This document shows, piece after piece, positions 1 to 11,914 of a stretch of 64,000 bases of DNA. Position numbers and translations under genes: made by a program. The DNA lies in NCBI GenBank assembly GCA_016785225.1, contig JAFBJZ010000512.1, positions 3,075,001 through 3,139,000 of the forward strand, in the 5' to 3' direction. Under the pieces are notes generated by a model. That model was not told where the DNA came from and searched no databases. It saw only the letters and a program-made list of their open reading frames with translations. Every line of letters begins with the position of its first letter. The stretch's first letter is position 1. The DNA is from Psettodes erumei. Taxonomy: Eukaryota > Chordata > Actinopteri > Pleuronectiformes > Psettodidae.

Positions 1-955
1 AAATATAATAGTATCAGAACAACATGTATGCTCATCATTACATTTTCATTTCATACAGAGCATAGATTGAATGGTTAGACTGAATGGTTAGTTTGATCTA
101 GGTTTTGAGAGCAGAGAACAGAGGGGTTTTTTAAAATTCCCCAATAGGGCAAAAGGCCTGATTTCAACCCATTTTAATATTGTCATCACATTTTCTTTTC
201 AGGACTATTCTGGACTTATACTGTATATAACATACGCTTTGTACAAAAAAAGAAACAAAATAAAGAACAAAATTGGCAAGCACTGAAGAAAATGTATTTT
301 TAGTGATTATATATAAGGAAACACTTAAAATATCTTTATTCAAGGAGAAAATGTAGCAGATTGAGATAATCAGATAGTGAACAAAAACCATAACACCCCA
401 TTTAACTGTCAAACCATAAAGCATAATGACCTGGAGCACAAAATAGTATTACAATACTTTCTATTTGAAAATGTATTATAATAGATGTGTGAGTGAGTAC
501 GGAAGCTCACAAAATCTCACTTGATATAAAAGCACCGAGTGATGCGTACATATTATTATATGTTGGCTAGGTTGGAAAGTGAGAGCACCCAAAACCTTAG
601 GAAAAAACTTTCCAGACTGTTGTCAGTGAAGAATGAGACGGGAACAGTGAGTTTTCATTTTTATCTTTAGACAGACAAATATACAATGCAGTGTCCTGCA
701 CAGTTTATAAAAGAACCAAAGCCAATGAAAGTGAAACACAAGTTACTGTAATCAGAAGTCTTAATTTATTACTTTTCTGGGGCGAGCGCAATTGAACATT
801 GAGGAAAAAAGTGCCCTGAGGCAAAGCAATCAAGCCTAAAACTATGGTGCCACATTGACACAAATGCCTCTGTATCACAATGAATCAAGTTGGACAATAG
901 GACCACAATGGCCCCTAGATTAGCGTCTATTACTCAGATGCATTAGTGCCTCATG
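1..955. other. AT-rich spacer, no gene seen
   Basis: No coding region or recognisable repeat family is visible. A short tandem duplication of 'tgaatggttag' lies near positions 68-91. The longest open frame (minus strand, about 164-439) is hydrophobic and AT-driven and resembles no family I recognise. Confidence 0.6.
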
Positions 956-957
956 CC

Positions 958-1300
958 CACATTAAGAATCCTCGTTTAACACCGTTCAAGGGGCGGTCCA
1001 GAAATCCCCAAGTTTCTAAATTGGAATTTCATTCCCCCAGGTACTTCTGCTCATATGAGAAAAGTTGGAATGCATTTGATCTGTCCTAATTTCAATTAAT
1101 TAGCGACAATGGTTGCTTGGGGAGTCCCACAGGACAGAGGGAAAAATGGGCTGAAGGGAAGCGAGCATCAGAAAAGTGATGGGAGAAGTGGCATCAATAA
1201 ACTGTTAGAGGCTCATTAGCAGGCTAAATAGCTCTCCCAAAGTCACGACACTTTAACACAGGACCTGGTGCCTAATTACTGGCCATAGTATCCATTACAG
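958..1300. promoter_or_regulatory. candidate conserved non-coding element (CNE)
   Basis: This stretch differs from its AT-rich surroundings: evenly composed, free of simple repeats and dense in homeodomain-type cores. Visible motifs include 'aattaattag' at 1094-1103, a 'ctcattagcagg' around 1210 and 'cctaattactgg' around 1270. This look is typical of vertebrate developmental enhancers, but conservation has not been measured, so the call is inference. Confidence 0.42.
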
Positions 1301-1367
1301 GCCCCTCCTCTGCTCCCCTCCCTACATTCCTCTTTCTTTTTATTCCACCCATCTCGGCCACAGTGGA

Positions 1368-1480
1368 ATCAGCCTGTTAATGATTGCTCTACAGAGCGAG
1401 ATTAGAGGGCCATTGTAGTGGGGGTGAGTGCGAGTGTGGCAGCCAACACAAGGAAGTGAATGTGTAACTTGTCTGTGTTG
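1368..1480. promoter_or_regulatory. possible extension of the upstream candidate CNE
   Basis: After a pyrimidine-rich gap (about 1300-1345) the sequence is again evenly composed, with 'cctgttaatgattgctc' and 'gagattagagggcc'. It may be a second module of the 958-1300 element. The evidence is composition and motif content only. Confidence 0.3.
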
Positions 1481-3535
1481 ATTAAAGCGTTCAGGGATGT
1501 AAAAGTACCAAAAGTGCATCCTTGAGTTAACCAACGCTCCAACCCTGCCAGACCCACCTGTGGTCCATCCTTTATACACATGCATGACCACTGTTGAAAT
1601 GCACAAAAGGTCATGTTATATTATAGGCAAGAACCCACACTATGTGGATGTGTTACTAAAATGATGTGAAGGACCATGGAAATAGTTGCATTTGATATCA
1701 TTTTAAAGCCAGAAAATCATCACACCTGGAATATTTCTCTCAACATGATCAGTATATTGCATAAAAAACTTGCCAAATAATATAAATATGGAGCATGTAT
1801 AACATTGGCACAAACCTTGGAAAAATGTGTTAAAGTGAAAGAAAAATCTTAAATAGAAAAAACTGAATATAATAATCTTACCAAAAGTAAAAATAGGCAA
1901 CCCATTTTTACAGACAGTATAGCTTTGCTGCTGCTGTGGATAATTTTAACACTAAGTATTTATATGTGATAACAGTTACATCTGATGCAGATGACATTTT
2001 CAGTTAGGCTAGTTAGGCTAGCCTCTTTGTAAATACAAAAAAATGTCATCTTAGTAATGATCGTGGTTTAGTCCATCATGTAAAACCATTGGCTTCAGGG
2101 GTGCCAGAACATTTGTTTACATTTGTTTATTTTAAATAATTTACATCTAATTTACATCTTGTTAACATTTTATGCTCATATACTCATTAAGATACAAATT
2201 ATATTTAATGCATCTTTATTTTATGAGAAATGAGCAATGATAATTGAAATCATAGCATTCAAACAATGTGAACTACAGTTATGCAGCAGCTAACACTGGC
2301 AACGACAACCACAGTTACTGGTTGTCAAAGTAACACAGCACGGTTACTGGCACATATGTTTTCCACAAAAGCAGTGGACAGAAACAGCAACTGTCAGAGC
2401 AAACAATGAAAAGATTTGTCACCGTTAAGAAATGCCGATACATCTCAGCCCTCATCCCAGTATGAGAAAACCAATCCTGACCTGGCTCAAACAACTGAAA
2501 TCAGACTGAAACCTAACATTAAACCTTTTTGTGGACAGGGAATCTAGATATCCCACACTATATAGTAAGAAATGTCAAATGCAGCAGTGGTATATTCATA
2601 TGGTCATATTTAGCAGATGGAATAGGTAATTCCTATTTATTGTTAAACCAGAGTTTAATATCAATCTCCAACTCTACACAGTGGAATAAAACATGACCTG
2701 ACCTCTTTTTTGTTTGCAAATAATCTTATATTGTTTTATATTGATATTAGTTTGAATAAAACTCCACTTGCTACCTGCATTGGTCAGTCATTAAATGTAA
2801 CAATGTAACTGTATTTGAACAAGAATTGCTGTGTAATAATGTGATTATTTATTTTTCTCATTGTAATACTAAAGACGCTTTGTAAAGCTTCAAAATGTAG
2901 TTCTTTTTCTGCTAGTTATACTTCTCAAATCATTTTAAATTTGAAATGAAAGCCTTGGGTTAGGCTCATTAATAGCTCAGTCTAATCAGCACTGGTGTAT
3001 TGGACAGCATGGAGCGCCATGAAAGAAGTGATAAGGGTGCAAGTGGTAGTCTATAATGTGCGACAGGTGACATGGTCCATGCCCCGAGCCCAAGTCAAAA
3101 GTTAATTATGTTTTACCACCTGATACATAATAACGTTCACAGAGCAGCAGAAACAGGGTCAACAGCTGACTTTTGCCCTGGGCCCCTCTATGGGTTAACC
3201 AAGCCCTACCCACCAACAGCAGTGTATCAATTGTAATATCCAATTAAGATTTAAATGCTCTTTAAGAGGCAGCTAACAGTAAATCATTGATTTACATGAA
3301 AAGGGGTCAAGTATGAACTAAAATTAATATTTCACACACACATTCAATCCAAACCTTGAATTCAAAAATACTGTTATCAGCATCAGGCGTCAAAAACCAC
3401 TATTGTTCAAGCCATACTAGACATGAAGCACAAGAAAATGCTGGATATAGGATCATAGGATCAAAGACAAGGTGAGACAGGAAAGAAGAGGCTCTAAATC
3501 CAAAATATATCTATGTTGGGTGGGGGCGAGTGGGG
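1481..3535. other. AT-rich spacer, no gene seen
   Basis: I see no coding exon or identifiable repeat. Around 2110-2130 two adjacent 'catttgttta' units create forkhead-like TGTTTAC/TGTTTAT motifs. A tandem 'agttaggct' occurs near 2000-2020. None of these is strong evidence of function. Confidence 0.55.
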
Positions 3536-3537
3536 TT

Positions 3538-3700
3538 GATGGTAACCGATCTCATCTCCCGGCTTCTCTCATGCTCTCTGAATGGGGTCCTAATTGGCAA
3601 GGCTGTGTGAATAGGCAGCTGGCCGAGGACTGCCTGTACAAAAGAACACACAGTGAGACGGTGCAGGAGATGAGGCCTTCTCTATTCACCACCTCTACCT
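3538..3700. promoter_or_regulatory. candidate CNE
   Basis: An evenly composed block with 'cctaattggc' at about 3589 and 'cagctgg' E-box-type sequence near 3617. It is followed by a purine-rich stretch to about 3830 that produces long but meaningless open frames on both strands. The call rests on motif density and lack of simple repeats. Confidence 0.33.
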
Positions 3701-5515
3701 CCAAACTGAAAAGAGAAAGAAAGCGAGGGATGGGTGGAGGTGAGGGGTGGGGGTGGCGGTCATGTAACAACAGAACAGAGTGGAGTGGAAAGCGACAAAA
3801 CAGAAAGAGGGAAAGAGATAGAGCGAGCAGATGAGAAATGGAAGGAAATAACAGGAGATTATCTTCTTGTGATGGAGGCAGAGCCGCAAGGATAAGTAGG
3901 CTATCCTGAGGAGGAGGATCCAAAATCAGTCAATAAAGCCCCATGTTTGCAGCCCTGATGTGGGCGGGTGGGGTGGGGCGCAGTGGTACTTGAGGGGCAG
4001 TTAGGGCAGTAAGAGTCCAAAAGTGGTCCTCATGATGTAGGGTCAGTAACACTTTGGGGGGCCTATGGCCTATGGATTTCCCTGCATGTGTCCTGGTTCC
4101 CACAGAAACGCACAAGAGGAAGGTGCTAGACAGGATATTATACCGGGAGTAATCGTTTTGTGTGTCTCTGAATGAGGTAGGTAAATGTACAATACCGACT
4201 CCAGAAAATGGCAACATTATTAGCAGGTTTACACACTTAAAATGATCCGTGTTCTAGCCTTCCTGACAAACAAGTCCTTGCAGTCATGCTAGTAAAGACT
4301 GTTGTTTGTCAGTAGTAAACACAGACATAGTAGGTCTGTGAAGCACCACAAAGCTCTCACAGAGCATTAAGACAAAAAAAGTCATGCTATTAAGCAATTT
4401 GAGGTGTTGCCCTGGTATGTTGCAATGGGTGACACATATAATCCAGGAAGGTCAGTGTAAATCTGTGAGTTTGAAGTAGAGCAAAGTTGGAGCATCAGTT
4501 ATGATTTCAGGTGTTTAATAGAATTTCCTTATCTACCCAAAGTAAACTGTCACTCATTAGAACCCAGAGTGAAATGCTATCACATTTTTTCCTTGGAAAG
4601 AATTACCGGCAGAGAAATATTCACGCATGTGAGTGTATTTGCGTGTGTGCAGTTCTTTTCTACGTAGTGTGTATAATGTAGTCATTATGTTGATTTGTCC
4701 GTTCATAGCTACTTAAACTATGCAAAAGCAGTATTGCTGTATTTCAGCGGGGATTTTTTTTTTTCAACTGCTGTAGCATCATGTATGTGTCATTTGTGGG
4801 AAAATGATGCATTTTGGATGAGGCAGGTTGGGGGAAATGGCACCTGATATGACCTCCATTTTATAGAATGGTAACAGGCATAATGGAAACTGCAGGAGGT
4901 ATGGAGGTTGACAGATACAAACTTGCCCCCCCCACTCCACACACACACACACACACACACCCACACACACCCCACTCCACCCCCCTCCATGCACACACGG
5001 GTCTACAGGTGCTTGGAGATGCACTCATCCTGTGACACACATGCACATTTGAAGACGTTTAGATACTGGATGATAAGAGGTATGGAAGGACATGCAACCA
5101 TCCTCACTGTGTTGTTCTTCAAAATAAAGGTGTGATATTGCCTCATGTTCATTTTAACACACCAGTGCACTTGATATAACAAATTATTATTATTTCATTC
5201 CAAAATGCCCCATATGGCTGTAACAGAAAAGATTAATGAGTGTTTTCTTCTTACCCACAGTTGACATTGGATTGGTATTAGAAGGTGTTGTCTTTCACTG
5301 GCAAAAGAAATACCCACCCAAAAACAATTACTGGCTCTCTACACAGTGCAGCTGCATCCTCGTGCCGGAGTTTTACAGTAAAACACTCACAAAACTTGTA
5401 AAATGCTCAAATAAGATATCTCCTTTTGCCATGTGACGTTATCTTCTGTTGGTCATAAAGATGTGATAAATGCCAGCAAATAAACCATCTGTTTCCCCAC
5501 AAACTGTCAATTAGA
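3701..5515. other. purine-rich stretch then AT-rich spacer, no gene seen
   Basis: Positions 3700-3850 are purine-rich (GA and GGT stretches). The remainder is unremarkable spacer containing one CA microsatellite. Open frames in both orientations here are low-complexity. Confidence 0.5.
4939..4970. repeat. (CA)n microsatellite
   Basis: An uninterrupted CA run, broken once by an extra C, set between C-rich tracts. Its antisense produces the valine/cysteine-rich open frames in this area. Confidence 0.95.
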
Positions 5516-5519
5516 AGAA

Positions 5520-5780
5520 TCCCACCTTATCCATCACAGCGGTGCCATACTCTCACTGGGAACCATCGAGCAGCTGTAGGCCTCATCTGTGCACTTGCTG
5601 CTGGTATCGGCAGCATGGCGGGATACCTGCATGTACAACACAACAGATGTTTATGACTGTGTGTGTGTGTGTGAGAGAGAGAGAGCTTGTGTCAGAGGGT
5701 GTGTTTTCTGCTTCTCAATTTATGTATCTTTGTTTGTCTCTGAATGTGCAAATTTGTGTGTGTGCGAGCGTGCCTGTGTG

Positions 5781-5812
<32 letters not shown>

Positions 5813-5932
5813 ACACTGCCAGCCGCCGCTGCTCCACATCTCTTGCCATCTGGGTAATTGATCGTTTGCTACCATAAAAAAATAAAAGGAGAGGGACTGT
5901 GTCATAATGGTCCACTTCTTAAATGCCCCCAT
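5520..5932. promoter_or_regulatory. candidate CNE interrupted by microsatellites
   Basis: The two flanks of the TG repeats (about 5520-5640 and 5815-5930) are evenly composed and motif-rich, for example 'tgggtaattgatcg' around 5851. This suggests an element whose middle is filled by expanding simple repeats. Call by sequence character only. Confidence 0.3.
5658..5813. repeat. compound (TG)n/(GA)n and (TG)n microsatellites
   Basis: A TG run at 5658-5673 passes into GA at 5672-5685. A second imperfect TG array spans 5757-5812. They generate the cysteine/valine and threonine/histidine open frames in this area. Confidence 0.95.
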
Positions 5933-6142
5933 TTTTTTAAAATCTGTTTTCTAAGTGTGTTTTATTTGTGTGGGGAGCTGCCAGTTGTCATGATGATTAT
6001 GAAGGGGGTATTATGGGGAGGGATTATGCATCATTGTGCAACGTTTGGAGATGATCAATGACCTGAGGCTTTTAGCTGATGTTTAAGGGATCAGCATACA
6101 AATAACTCCTGCTCTACTTGAGCAAAATATGTTATGGTGTAA

Positions 6143-6617
6143 TGTCACACATATTACGGTATTATGAGTCTCACAAAGGTGCAAGGAGTTGGACCCAAAT
6201 AAAGACCAAGACAGGTGGAGGTAGTGGAGGTTGCAGTGAAAGGATCTTTAATAACAAAATAACAAATAACAAAAAGGAAACAAACAAACAAACAAAAAAA
6301 CCCCGGGGAAATTCTGGGGAAATCCACACAAGGAAACAAGAAGCATCCAGTAAAAACAGAATAGGAGCTAAACAGAGCAGACGAACTGACAAAGACCAGA
6401 GGGAAACACAGAGGCTTAAATGCAAAAGGTCTGGGGAGACAGGTGAGGCACATCAGAGCAAGAACAGGCTATCGAGAAAGGCAGGGAAACAAAGACAGGA
6501 AGTAACAGCAGGACAAGACACACAAGGAATATTTCCCAAAATAAAACAGGAAATAAAGAGTAGTGTCCAATACCAGTAACCAAAAAAGTCTTTCATGGAG
6601 TCTCCATGACCATGACA
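6143..6617 (-). mobile_element. LTR-like interspersed element, copy 1
   Basis: Read on the minus strand, this roughly 475-bp unit starts TGTCA and ends TGACA. It carries a TATA-like 'catttaag', then a T-rich segment with an 'attaaa' polyadenylation-type signal, and a 3' part including 'tttgggtcc'. That order (U3-like, TATA, poly(A) signal, short tail) resembles a solo LTR. Copies at 15.38 kb and 42.38 kb share exact words with it or with each other; for example, positions 6541-6557 match 15442-15458 in reverse complement over 17 bases. A perfect 7-bp stem palindrome lies at 6594-6608. No clear target-site duplication is visible. A non-autonomous DNA transposon with TGTCA inverted ends is the alternative. 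The 153-codon open frame inside is not a gene. Confidence 0.6.
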
Positions 6618-8220
6618 GCAAATTGCCTGACAGATTTTCCAGAAACAGATGTGCCCTGTGAGAGAAGGGGGAAAAAATGCATTCTCTGTCAAAAAAACAA
6701 AAATTTTGATTCATAACACAATTGTCTCATTTGATTTAACCAGTAACACAGGTTGTGATCTTATTCAATATAATACACAAGAGATAAAATTGTAATTATG
6801 AACCTTATAGCTAAACCATGCAAAAGAGAATGCAGTAAACTTTCTGTTAATTTAACTCACACTCAGATTCTCCAGTAAAAAACTAATTTTAACATCTCTG
6901 GGCCACATGAACTATTAATGTTTAACTAACATTTTTACATGCTGCCTTTGTCCCCTGTTGTTACCAACAAATGAGCCCATTGATGTTAAAGAGCTTTATA
7001 ATGGACTTTTGCAGACTGATATCTTACACTGTAGCAACTCTTTGAATGCATCACTTCACACCCGCTGTGGAGAGGGGATAAAGAATGTAGTGCTTAAAGC
7101 TTGGTGATGTTTGGGCCACTCGCAGGGGTAGCTGTCAGATGAACGCAGTTGCTAATCAAATTGCTAATATGAGACATGCTAGAGCTAGCCAGGATGCTGG
7201 CTAGCTGAATCACCAGCCAAACAACAAGTTAATTCAAGAGACGTGTTTTTACATTTGGACTCTTGTCTGTGAACCACTTAATGGAGCATGGTTTGTAATG
7301 TTCACTTGAGTATTTCAGCTACATAATGTTAATCCACTTTATTTATCTGATGAGTGCAGATGTTTGCTGGTCAATATTTCTTTGGAGGGCGTATAAAATG
7401 TAACCTTTAAATGAATATTACATGTAAATGAATGCATACTGTCAGCATGTAATTGTCATGATAAAGTCCAGTGCAGTAAAGTGGCATTGTGACAGAGACC
7501 GCTCTTCATAATGACTAACACCATCGCGTGACTCCGCTTCCCGTAATCATCAAAAGCCAACCAATCACCAATACAAAAGGGGAAGAAATCAATTATATAG
7601 ATTTTCAGGAAAGTATTCCGCTGATTTAAGCCAGACTGATACTGCTTACCATTGTATGAATATAGGTCATGAACAGACTTATGTTAGTCTCATTTTTCTG
7701 CCAATCACAAGGTGTGTAATCTGAGGGGGATGGAGTGAACACTCCATTCCCTGCAGTTCATCCCCACTCCAGCAGCAGCCAGACACTGGTTCTGTCATCA
7801 GTCTGCCTGAAACTCTGGACTGAAATGTACTAATTTTAGCATCACTCCAGTGTGACTGCACGCACCTCTTCACGCATGCAGGTCATCAGGAGCAGACCAG
7901 CTCATTCAAACTGCCCGGTGACAGGCTGAGCACACGCTGCTGAGAGGATTTCCAGCATTGTGCGTACAACTGCTTATTTCTGTCTATGTGCGATCATTTT
8001 TTAAATATGAAACTTCTACTACTAATATTTATATTAGTCTTCATATTCATGAAGATGTGCACATCTTCAGCTGCCTTAGCTATTACATACTTCGCAGACT
8101 TTAATCAACTAAATTAAATCTAATCACAACAGTGGTGAATGTGTGTGTTGGTGCAATTACCAACATACAGTTAGATGTAACAAAAGTGTTCTGTCCTCCA
8201 AACTCCATTAAAGAGCCTTT
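6618..8220. other. spacer, no gene seen
   Basis: Mostly AT-rich. The part around 6940-7090 is more evenly composed and may hold a weak regulatory island. I see no exon and no recognisable repeat family. Confidence 0.5.
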
Positions 8221-8222
8221 GT

Positions 8223-8256
<34 letters not shown>

Positions 8257-8265
8257 AACGCACAA
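8223..8265. repeat. (CA)n microsatellite
   Basis: CA run with a less regular 3' end containing CACG and CACAAACG variants. Confidence 0.95.
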
Positions 8266-8447
8266 CGGCTGGTCTTTCCCTGGCTTCCAATAAAGAGCAC
8301 TATTTGCTCCTGTCATTTAGTCAACACTATTGTCTATCTAATCCAACTCTGTCCCCGGCAATATCTTCTCCTCCAGATTTCTGTCTCCCTCTCCCTTTCC
8401 CTCCCCCCCCACACCATTCTCTTGTTCTAAGATGGCTTCCCTCACCT

Positions 8448-8585
8448 CTCTCCCTGTGCATTATGTAGATAACCCAGGGACGCCATATATCCCAGGCAGG
8501 TCAAACGGAGGTCGCAATCACACACTGTGACAGTGGGAGCCAATCCCAGTCCATCATGGAGGAGGGGATAGGACTCTGCGTTCTC
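8448..8585. promoter_or_regulatory. candidate CNE
   Basis: An evenly composed block after a C-rich tract. It includes 'ccatatatcc' at 8483-8492 and 'gagccaatccca' near 8537. The call is from composition and motif texture only. Confidence 0.33.
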
Positions 8586-8589
8586 TGAC

Positions 8590-9765
8590 TAAATGTGAGC
8601 ATGTGTGTGTGATGTTTGTGTTTTGTGCAGCAGGGTTTAGCAGAGGTGTCCCCAGTGAGCCTGTGAGACAATAAGTGGAATGGGGCAGTTGGATATGCAA
8701 GGATAGCGGTTGGTTGAAAATTTTGGTCGTTGTCAGAAGAAAAGAGGGAGAAAATGAGGATGGACAGAGTGTGAAGGGGAGGAGTGATGGGAAAATGGAA
8801 GTAATATGAATGACAATGAGGATGGAGAGGACGAGAAATGTCTTTTTCAGATATCAGTACCAAAGCATGAATCACACACAGGCTTGGTACCATCAAGACA
8901 AAATCATTTAATAAATGGTTGGAATTTGATTTTTCTCTGTGTAATTTGAGCAGAAATAAAAACCAGAATGAAATAAGAGAGATCTCAGACATACTGTATG
9001 TGCTTTGTAAATTTAGAGAAAAAATGAAAAAAAAAAAAAGAACTGAGCACATAACCCTGATCCCTCTGTGAAGTCCTCAGGAAAATAGGAGAAAAGTGAG
9101 AGGGATGTGACAGCTGACGTAAGTAAGCGCACCTTGACAACAGCCAGTCAAGAATAAAAAGCGAAGCTCCTCAGAAAATAGTCAGTCGTCCATATTTTTT
9201 TGAATGTGTGAAATCTGCGTTTACTCTCACTTATCACTTCAAATGACTTTATACTAAATGCAAGGAGTGTCCCATTGTAGGTACATGTCATATAGTTTAT
9301 CATGAGATTTCACCTATGGACATCACCTCTGCAATGCTAGACATGTTACCATGCTTTATATTCCCCAGAGGGACTTTGTTAGTATTCTTTATTTTGCTTT
9401 GATAGTGAATAAAAGGCTGCCACTATGCAATTGTTGTGTTTACTTTCTTTCAGTTGTGCAGAGCAGCAACCACAGCGAGCAGAAGGTCTGGATTAGGCAC
9501 CATAGCCTATGGCAAACCTGTGAAGCTGCACACAGACTACGACATTGCCCATAATGCAAAAGCATTAACGGGCCTTTTGTCAAATCAGAACAGAGAGAAA
9601 TCACCGTTAGAATCATCTGAACTCACTCCATAAATGTCCAGAACCATTCATGAATATAGCATTAGGTTTTTGTAACGGCTGCAGATCTCTGTACCAGAGT
9701 TCACATCCACAGATTCATCTATGGTCATATCATCATTAATAGTGTGGGTTAACCCTGTGACTATA
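8590..9765. other. spacer with a possible weak regulatory island, no gene seen
   Basis: The longest open frame in this part of the window (minus strand, 8501-9052) is antisense of purine-rich DNA and has no family signature. The segment about 9440-9640 is evenly composed, with 'cccataatgc' and 'gcattaacgggcc', and could be a small conserved element. Confidence 0.45.
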
Positions 9766-9769
9766 TAGT

Positions 9770-9791
9770 ACACACACACACACACACACAC
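9770..9791. repeat. (CA)n microsatellite
   Basis: Short uninterrupted CA run. Confidence 0.95.
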
Positions 9792-9904
9792 GTATATTAC
9801 TTATATTTTAGTATTTTTTCCACATGTCTGATTTATGCGGTGTGGGTCACTGCCTATCACAAAACATGTTAGTGAGCAGGTATTACATGCATTATATCTT
9901 AGTG

Positions 9905-10262
9905 CTGATTTTTTTCTCCGCCATTACAAAAATCCTTGTTTCTTTTTAATAGTTTCAATAGGGTTTTTTCCTTATTTAGATTTTTCCATTTTGGGTTCTT
10001 TTTCATATTTGTTGTCTTTGTCTATCTTCTGTTTATCTTTGTAATTTATTCAGATTTTGCTTACTTTTCTTTGGTTCTTCTTTTTGTCTCATTGATTTCT
10101 ATTTGTTTTTTTTTTTCCTCTTGGTTTGTTGTTTGTGTTTAGGCCTTTGTTTGTCCTACTAAATGTGTTTGTTTCTGTCATGCTTTGTCTTTTTCTCTCT
10201 TTGTTGTGTATCTTCCTTGATGTGTTTGCTCAGTATTTTCTTTCTTTCTTTCAAATGTTTAA
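9905..10262 (+). repeat. T-rich tract with strong strand asymmetry
   Basis: The plus strand here is dominated by T, with G next and very little A or C. TTTG and TTTC words recur without a fixed period. It may be a decayed repeat; the T-rich middle of the LTR-like family at 15.4 kb has a similar flavour. I could not align it convincingly. Hydrophobic open frames here are a by-product of the T-richness. Confidence 0.5.
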
Positions 10263-10387
10263 GACAATGAAAATCTGTTCTACCTGTTAAGTGGCTGAAG
10301 GACCTGCCTGTTCTTTAGCGTGTACCTCTGCTGCCCCGTGTGGTGTGATGGCAGTGTTGACTTTCCCATACACTTATGTGGAGAAAA

Positions 10388-10412
10388 AGAGGAGGAGGAG
10401 GAGGAGGAGGGG
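10388..10412. repeat. (GGA)n microsatellite
   Basis: Uninterrupted trinucleotide run following an A-rich stretch. It yields an arginine-rich open frame that is not a gene. Confidence 0.9.
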
Positions 10413-10753
10413 TGGAGGAAAGAAAAGAAATGCACAAGGACAAGGAAAGATGCTCTTACAGAACAGGGAAACTCACAGTTTCCTGTATCATAAGTTCTTA
10501 AATTCTTAAGACTCAAACCCTCAAACCAATAGCTCTGGTGCAGAGCTGATTCAATGAGTTTACAGTATATGTCATGCACAAGTGGGGATATTGTCACCAG
10601 TAGAGGTACCGCGTACACATCATCTTTATAGGTTTTGTTTTTACTTGTAAGTCCTTTTGATTGAATTTATTTATTATGTTTTGTACTCTGCTGCTCAGTT
10701 TAAACAATTTTTGTTTTTAGCAGCATGTAAAAGCACTATATAATATATATGTA

Positions 10754-11912
10754 CACAGTTGGGTGCAAAAGTTAAAATGGCAAAATCAGTAAAATATTTG
10801 CTTTGTTTTGTTTGTGTTTGTGAAAGGTGTACAACCGATGCAAACAAACATTGAAATAAATGTTTCATCATCATCAGTGCTTTCCTCATTGCATTGTTGC
10901 CTTTTAATTTCATGAACTTTCATGAAATTTAAATAAAATTAAACAATATTTGTGGCATTTGCAGAAGTTTGGGCACGTTGTACTTGTTAAAACACTAAAA
11001 ACTTAATTTAGACATTAGAGCATATCTGATTCATCAGCACTTCCAAGGTAGGGCAAGAGTTACAGGAAGCAAGTGAGTTAGGATCAGAAAATAAAGCTAA
11101 TCAATGCATTACAGCAGGGAAACCTATAAAACATTATTTAAGCACTTCCTGCTTGAAGTCATGATGGAATGTGAAGAACCAAGCGAACTCTCGGATATAA
11201 CTGGTCTGCTGGGCAGAAAGGCAAGACCAGAAATAAGACAGATTCCCGTTATGGGCAAAGAAGCTGCAGGAGGGTTTATCTGACACCAGGGTGGTGTTGC
11301 ACCGTTGCACTGTGCAGCATTGCTCAGATAATCATGGTCTTGTTGGAAGAGTCACAAGAAGGAAACTTTACCTTTGGCCTCATCACGAAAGTCATCTTAC
11401 ATCTGCAAAGCAACATCTGGATCAGTCAGAGTCATTTCGGAAGCAAGTACTGTGGAAAGATGAAGACGAAACTGAGCTCTTTGTCAACAATAAAAAAAAA
11501 AACAGAAAAAGAAAAAGAACACCTTGCCAACAGTAAAACGTGGGGTTGAAGTATTTTTCTTTGGTGTTGTGTGGCAGAAATATGAATGCAAACTTATAGT
11601 CAAGAAAGTGAAATTGAAAACATGCTGGCTTCTGCAGAAGGACAATGATCCAAGGCAGACCTCAAAGAATAGAAAGACTCTTAACTGGCTACAAAAAGGG
11701 GGGATGGCGTTGTTACTGTTACTGTACTTTTTATATTTTTTTTCAAGTTCATGAAAGTAAAAGTAAAAAAGGCATTAATTTTTGACGAAAGGCTTATTTT
11801 GATGTCTGCTGGTGTCTCTCTTGGCTGCCGGGGTCATATTTACTTCTTTTCGCTTCAAAACTCATGAAAATATGGAATTTGCCAGGGGTGGCCTAACTTT
11901 TGCATACAACTG
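10754..11912 (+). mobile_element. decayed Tc1-type DNA transposon
   Basis: The element is framed by TA dinucleotides at 10752-10753 and 11913-11914, the expected Tc1/mariner target-site duplication. Its ends are inverted: the left end reads 'cagttgggtgcaaaagtta' and the right end, reverse-complemented, 'cagttgtatgcaaaagtta'. At about 1.16 kb it is shorter than a typical full-length fish Tc1 element (about 1.3-1.6 kb). Transposase remnants inside are broken (see the pseudogene entry), so this copy cannot mobilise itself. Its age is suggested by frame disruption and terminal mismatch. Confidence 0.9.
11291..11700 (+). pseudogene. Tc1-type transposase remnant
   Basis: Two fragments in different reading frames carry recognisable Tc1 transposase blocks. 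The first (about 11291-11500) includes 'HGLVGRVTRRK' and 'VLWKDEDETELF', where the D at 11459-11461 matches the first catalytic aspartate. The second (from about 11524) includes 'QKDNDPRQTS', where the D at 11641-11643 matches the second catalytic aspartate. The frame changes between them. The expected following block with the third catalytic residue (the family's PDLNPIENLW region) is absent; the sequence runs into non-coding DNA after 'LNWLQK'. The N-terminal DNA-binding helices are not readable. The function is lost. Confidence 0.88.
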
Positions 11913-11914
11913 TA

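Noticed and set aside
6118..6579. 153-codon lysine/glutamine-rich frame, plus strand
   Set aside because: It lies almost wholly within the LTR-like element, in antisense orientation to it.
8483..8492. CArG-box-like 'ccatatatcc'
   Set aside because: An SRF site needs GG at the right end; this has CC.
8501..9052. 183-codon open frame, minus strand
   Set aside because: It is antisense of purine- and A-rich DNA, has skewed low-complexity composition and no recognisable domain.
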